Assembly (NCBI GenBank): GCA_910586025.1
Contig: CAJUIO010000155.1
Span: 1 to 5,978 of the forward strand
Length of the DNA stretch: 5,978 bases
DNA from: an uncultured Lachnospiraceae bacterium
GTDB taxonomy: Bacteria; Bacillota; Clostridia; Lachnospirales; Lachnospiraceae
Direction of reading: 5' to 3'
Below are positions 4,414 to 5,978 of this stretch, one piece after another. Made by a program: the position numbers and the translations under genes. A model generated the notes under the pieces. The model had not been told where the DNA came from. It did not search any database and saw only the letters and a list, made by a program, of their open reading frames with translations. Position 1 is the first letter of the stretch, and each line of letters begins with the position of its first letter.

Positions 4414-5978
4414 ATGAAGAAGAGAGCACTTGCACTCTTACTTGCGGCAACCATGGTATTTGGTCTTACTGCCTGCGGCGGAAACAGCGATACTGCTTCA
4501 AATGAAGCGGATAATGCTGCAGAAGCGACAGACAATACAGATGATGCGGCGCAGCCCGCCGAAACAGACACCGAGGAGCCCGCAGAAAGCACGGATGCGG
4601 CGCAGAGCGATGCGGCATCCACAGGAGAGAAGATCTTATCCGTACAGGTGGGACCTAACCCTGAGACGATTGACCCTGCGCTGAACAGCGCGGTAGACGG
4701 CGGCAACATGCTGCTTCATTCCTTTGAATGCCTTCTGGCAGTAGACAAGGATGGCAAGCTGATTCCCGGCCAGGCAGAGAGCTGGGAGACATCTGAGGAC
4801 GGTCTTACCTGGACCTTCCATTTGAGAGCAGGACTTAAGTGGTCCGATGGCAGTGACCTGACGGCAAACGATTTCGTTTACAGCTGGAAGAGAGTATGCG
4901 ATCCCAATGTGGCAGCTCCCTATGCGGAGACGGTTCTTGGCATGGTGGCAGGCTATGAGGATGCGATCGCAGGCGATCTGGACGCTCTCCAGGTAGTGGC
5001 GCAGGATGATTCCACACTGGTGGTAACACTGAACGCTCCTTGCTCATTCTTTGGCAGCCTTGCGGCATTCGCAACCCTGAGCCCTGTACAGCAGGCGACT
5101 GTTGAGACAAATGGGGACGCTTGGGCAACTGCCGCGGAGACTTATGTCTCCAACGGACCCTTCTATGTTTCCGAGTGGGTACCCAGCTCTTACATTATGA
5201 TGACTAAGAATCCCAACTACTGGAATGCGGACGCAATCAAGCTTGACGGTATCAAGTGGAATCTGATCGAGGACGCAAACGCATCCTACAGCGCATATCA
5301 GACAGGCGAGGTTCTGTTCATCAAGGATGTTCCCACAGAGGAGATCCCTTCCCTGAGCGATAATCCGGAGTTCCATGTGGATCCCATTATCGGTACTTAC
5401 TATCTGAGCGTGAATACACAGAGAGAGCCCTTCACGGACGCAAATGTGCGTAAGGCTTTAAGCCTTGCCATCGACCGTGAGTATGTGGCAGGCACTCTGA
5501 TGCAGGGAACCTACTCAGCGGCCAGCAATTTCATGGGTCCTGGCTGGATCGATACGGACGGAAGCCAGTTTATCGATAAGGCAAACGGCGGACAGCCTTA
5601 TATCGACACCGCTAACCATGAGGCAAACGTGGAGACGGCGAAGCAGCTTCTTGCAGATGCGGGTTATCCGGATGGCGAGGGTCTTCCCTCCATTACCTAC
5701 TCCACCAATGACGCAGGTTATCACAAGGTAGTTGCAGAGTACCTGCAGCAGGCCTGGGCAGAGCTTGGCGTTGAGCTCAACGTTGAAATCGTAGAGTGGG
5801 CAAGCTTCACGCCTATGCGCCGCAACGGCGATTATGACGCATCCCGTAACGGATGGGTCGGAGATTACAGTGATCCTTCCAATATGCTGGATCTGCTTTA
5901 CTCCACAAACGGAAACAATGACGGTAAGTTCAACAATGCAGAGTATGATGCGGCTATGGAGTTATCCAGAACCACTCT
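4414..5978 (+). CDS. oppA: Oligopeptide-binding lipoprotein OppA (3' end outside window)
   Basis: This family 5 solute-binding protein, exported and lipid-anchored, captures extracellular peptides and delivers them to OppB-OppC. The signal peptide is residues 1-20 (MKKR, hydrophobic core) with lipobox LTAC and lipidated C21. Residues about 22-71 form a low-complexity acidic linker rich in Ala, Asp, Glu, Thr and Ser. The mature domain starts near E72. The family signature spans about 121-160 (AESWETSEDGLTWTFHLR, KWSDG, TANDFVYSWKR). Later landmarks are SNGPF (246-250), NTQREPFTDANVRKALSLAIDR (334-355) and GWVGDYSDP (480-488). A C-terminal NDGKFNNAEYDAAM is typical of oligopeptide binders. The frame stays open for 521 codons to the right edge; family length suggests some tens of residues are missing. 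Peptides are the likely substrate, but binding proteins of this family also take other ligands, so specificity is inferred from the operon. Confidence 0.94.
   Translation, partial: MKKRALALLLAATMVFGLTACGGNSDTASNEADNAAEATDNTDDAAQPAETDTEEPAESTDAAQSDAASTGEKILSVQVGPNPETIDPALNSAVDGGNMLLHSFECLLAVDKDGKLIPGQAESWETSEDGLTWTFHLRAGLKWSDGSDLTANDFVYSWKRVCDPNVAAPYAETVLGMVAGYEDAIAGDLDALQVVAQDDSTLVVTLNAPCSFFGSLAAFATLSPVQQATVETNGDAWATAAETYVSNGPFYVSEWVPSSYIMMTKNPNYWNADAIKLDGIKWNLIEDANASYSAYQTGEVLFIKDVPTEEIPSLSDNPEFHVDPIIGTYYLSVNTQREPFTDANVRKALSLAIDREYVAGTLMQGTYSAASNFMGPGWIDTDGSQFIDKANGGQPYIDTANHEANVETAKQLLADAGYPDGEGLPSITYSTNDAGYHKVVAEYLQQAWAELGVELNVEIVEWASFTPMRRNGDYDASRNGWVGDYSDPSNMLDLLYSTNGNNDGKFNNAEYDAAMELSRTT

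Noticed and set aside
4430..4684. 84-codon + strand frame inside oppA
   Set aside because: It is a shadow of the oppA signal peptide and linker region; its Arg/Gln/Met-rich composition is typical of a frame-shifted reading of GC-rich repeats.
163..5724. Many minus-strand frames of 60-130 codons
   Set aside because: All lie opposite well-supported opp genes or the promoter leader. They lack recognisable domains and good ribosome binding sites, and have the composition of antisense shadows.
1..5978. CRISPR array, mobile element, tRNA/rRNA or a novel defence-like system
   Set aside because: There are no regularly spaced repeats, transposase motifs, insertion-sequence ends or tRNA-like folds. 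Nearly all of the window is accounted for by a standard peptide importer operon.

Overview
The window carries one ordinary-looking operon, all on the + strand, for an oligopeptide ABC importer of the Opp/Dpp family. The order is oppB (inner-membrane permease), oppC (second permease), oppD (ATPase), oppF (second ATPase) and oppA (peptide-binding lipoprotein, cut off by the right edge). The Gram-positive-style lipoprotein, strong AGGAGG-type ribosome binding sites, AT-rich intergenic DNA with mid-GC coding DNA, and the protein style (for example the OppC N-terminal segment with VSFWKDGMRRLLKNK) suggest a low-to-mid GC anaerobic Firmicute, probably a Lachnospiraceae/Clostridia member. That assignment is an inference from sequence style, not from a database match.

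Layout. Positions 1-35 are a perfect inverted repeat with A and T tracts, an intrinsic terminator for something upstream. Positions 36-132 are AT-rich, with no gene that I can see. A textbook sigma-A promoter lies at 133-161 (TTGACA, 17 bp, TAGAAT). A leader of about 100 nt (about 168-268) follows. It can form several small hairpins, overlaps a weak cre-like sequence at its start, and contains a possible 23-codon aromatic-rich leader ORF whose stop sits on the oppB ribosome binding site. The genes are oppB 269-1186, oppC 1259-2305, oppD 2343-3353, oppF 3350-4339 (ATGA overlap with oppD) and oppA 4414 to beyond 5978. The three non-overlapping junctions (oppB-oppC, oppC-oppD, oppF-oppA) each contain small inverted repeats, which may tune relative expression or mRNA processing.

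How the genes work together. OppA, lipid-anchored outside the membrane, binds peptides and delivers them to the OppB-OppC channel. OppD and OppF form the cytoplasmic ATPase heterodimer that powers import. All key ATPase motifs are intact in both, and both have the same four-cysteine C-terminal pattern. oppA is last in the operon and has the best ribosome binding site, which fits the need for an excess of binding protein.

I found no evidence of an undescribed system. The least explained parts are the structured oppB leader with its possible leader peptide, and the oppB-oppC junction with its orphan ribosome binding site.
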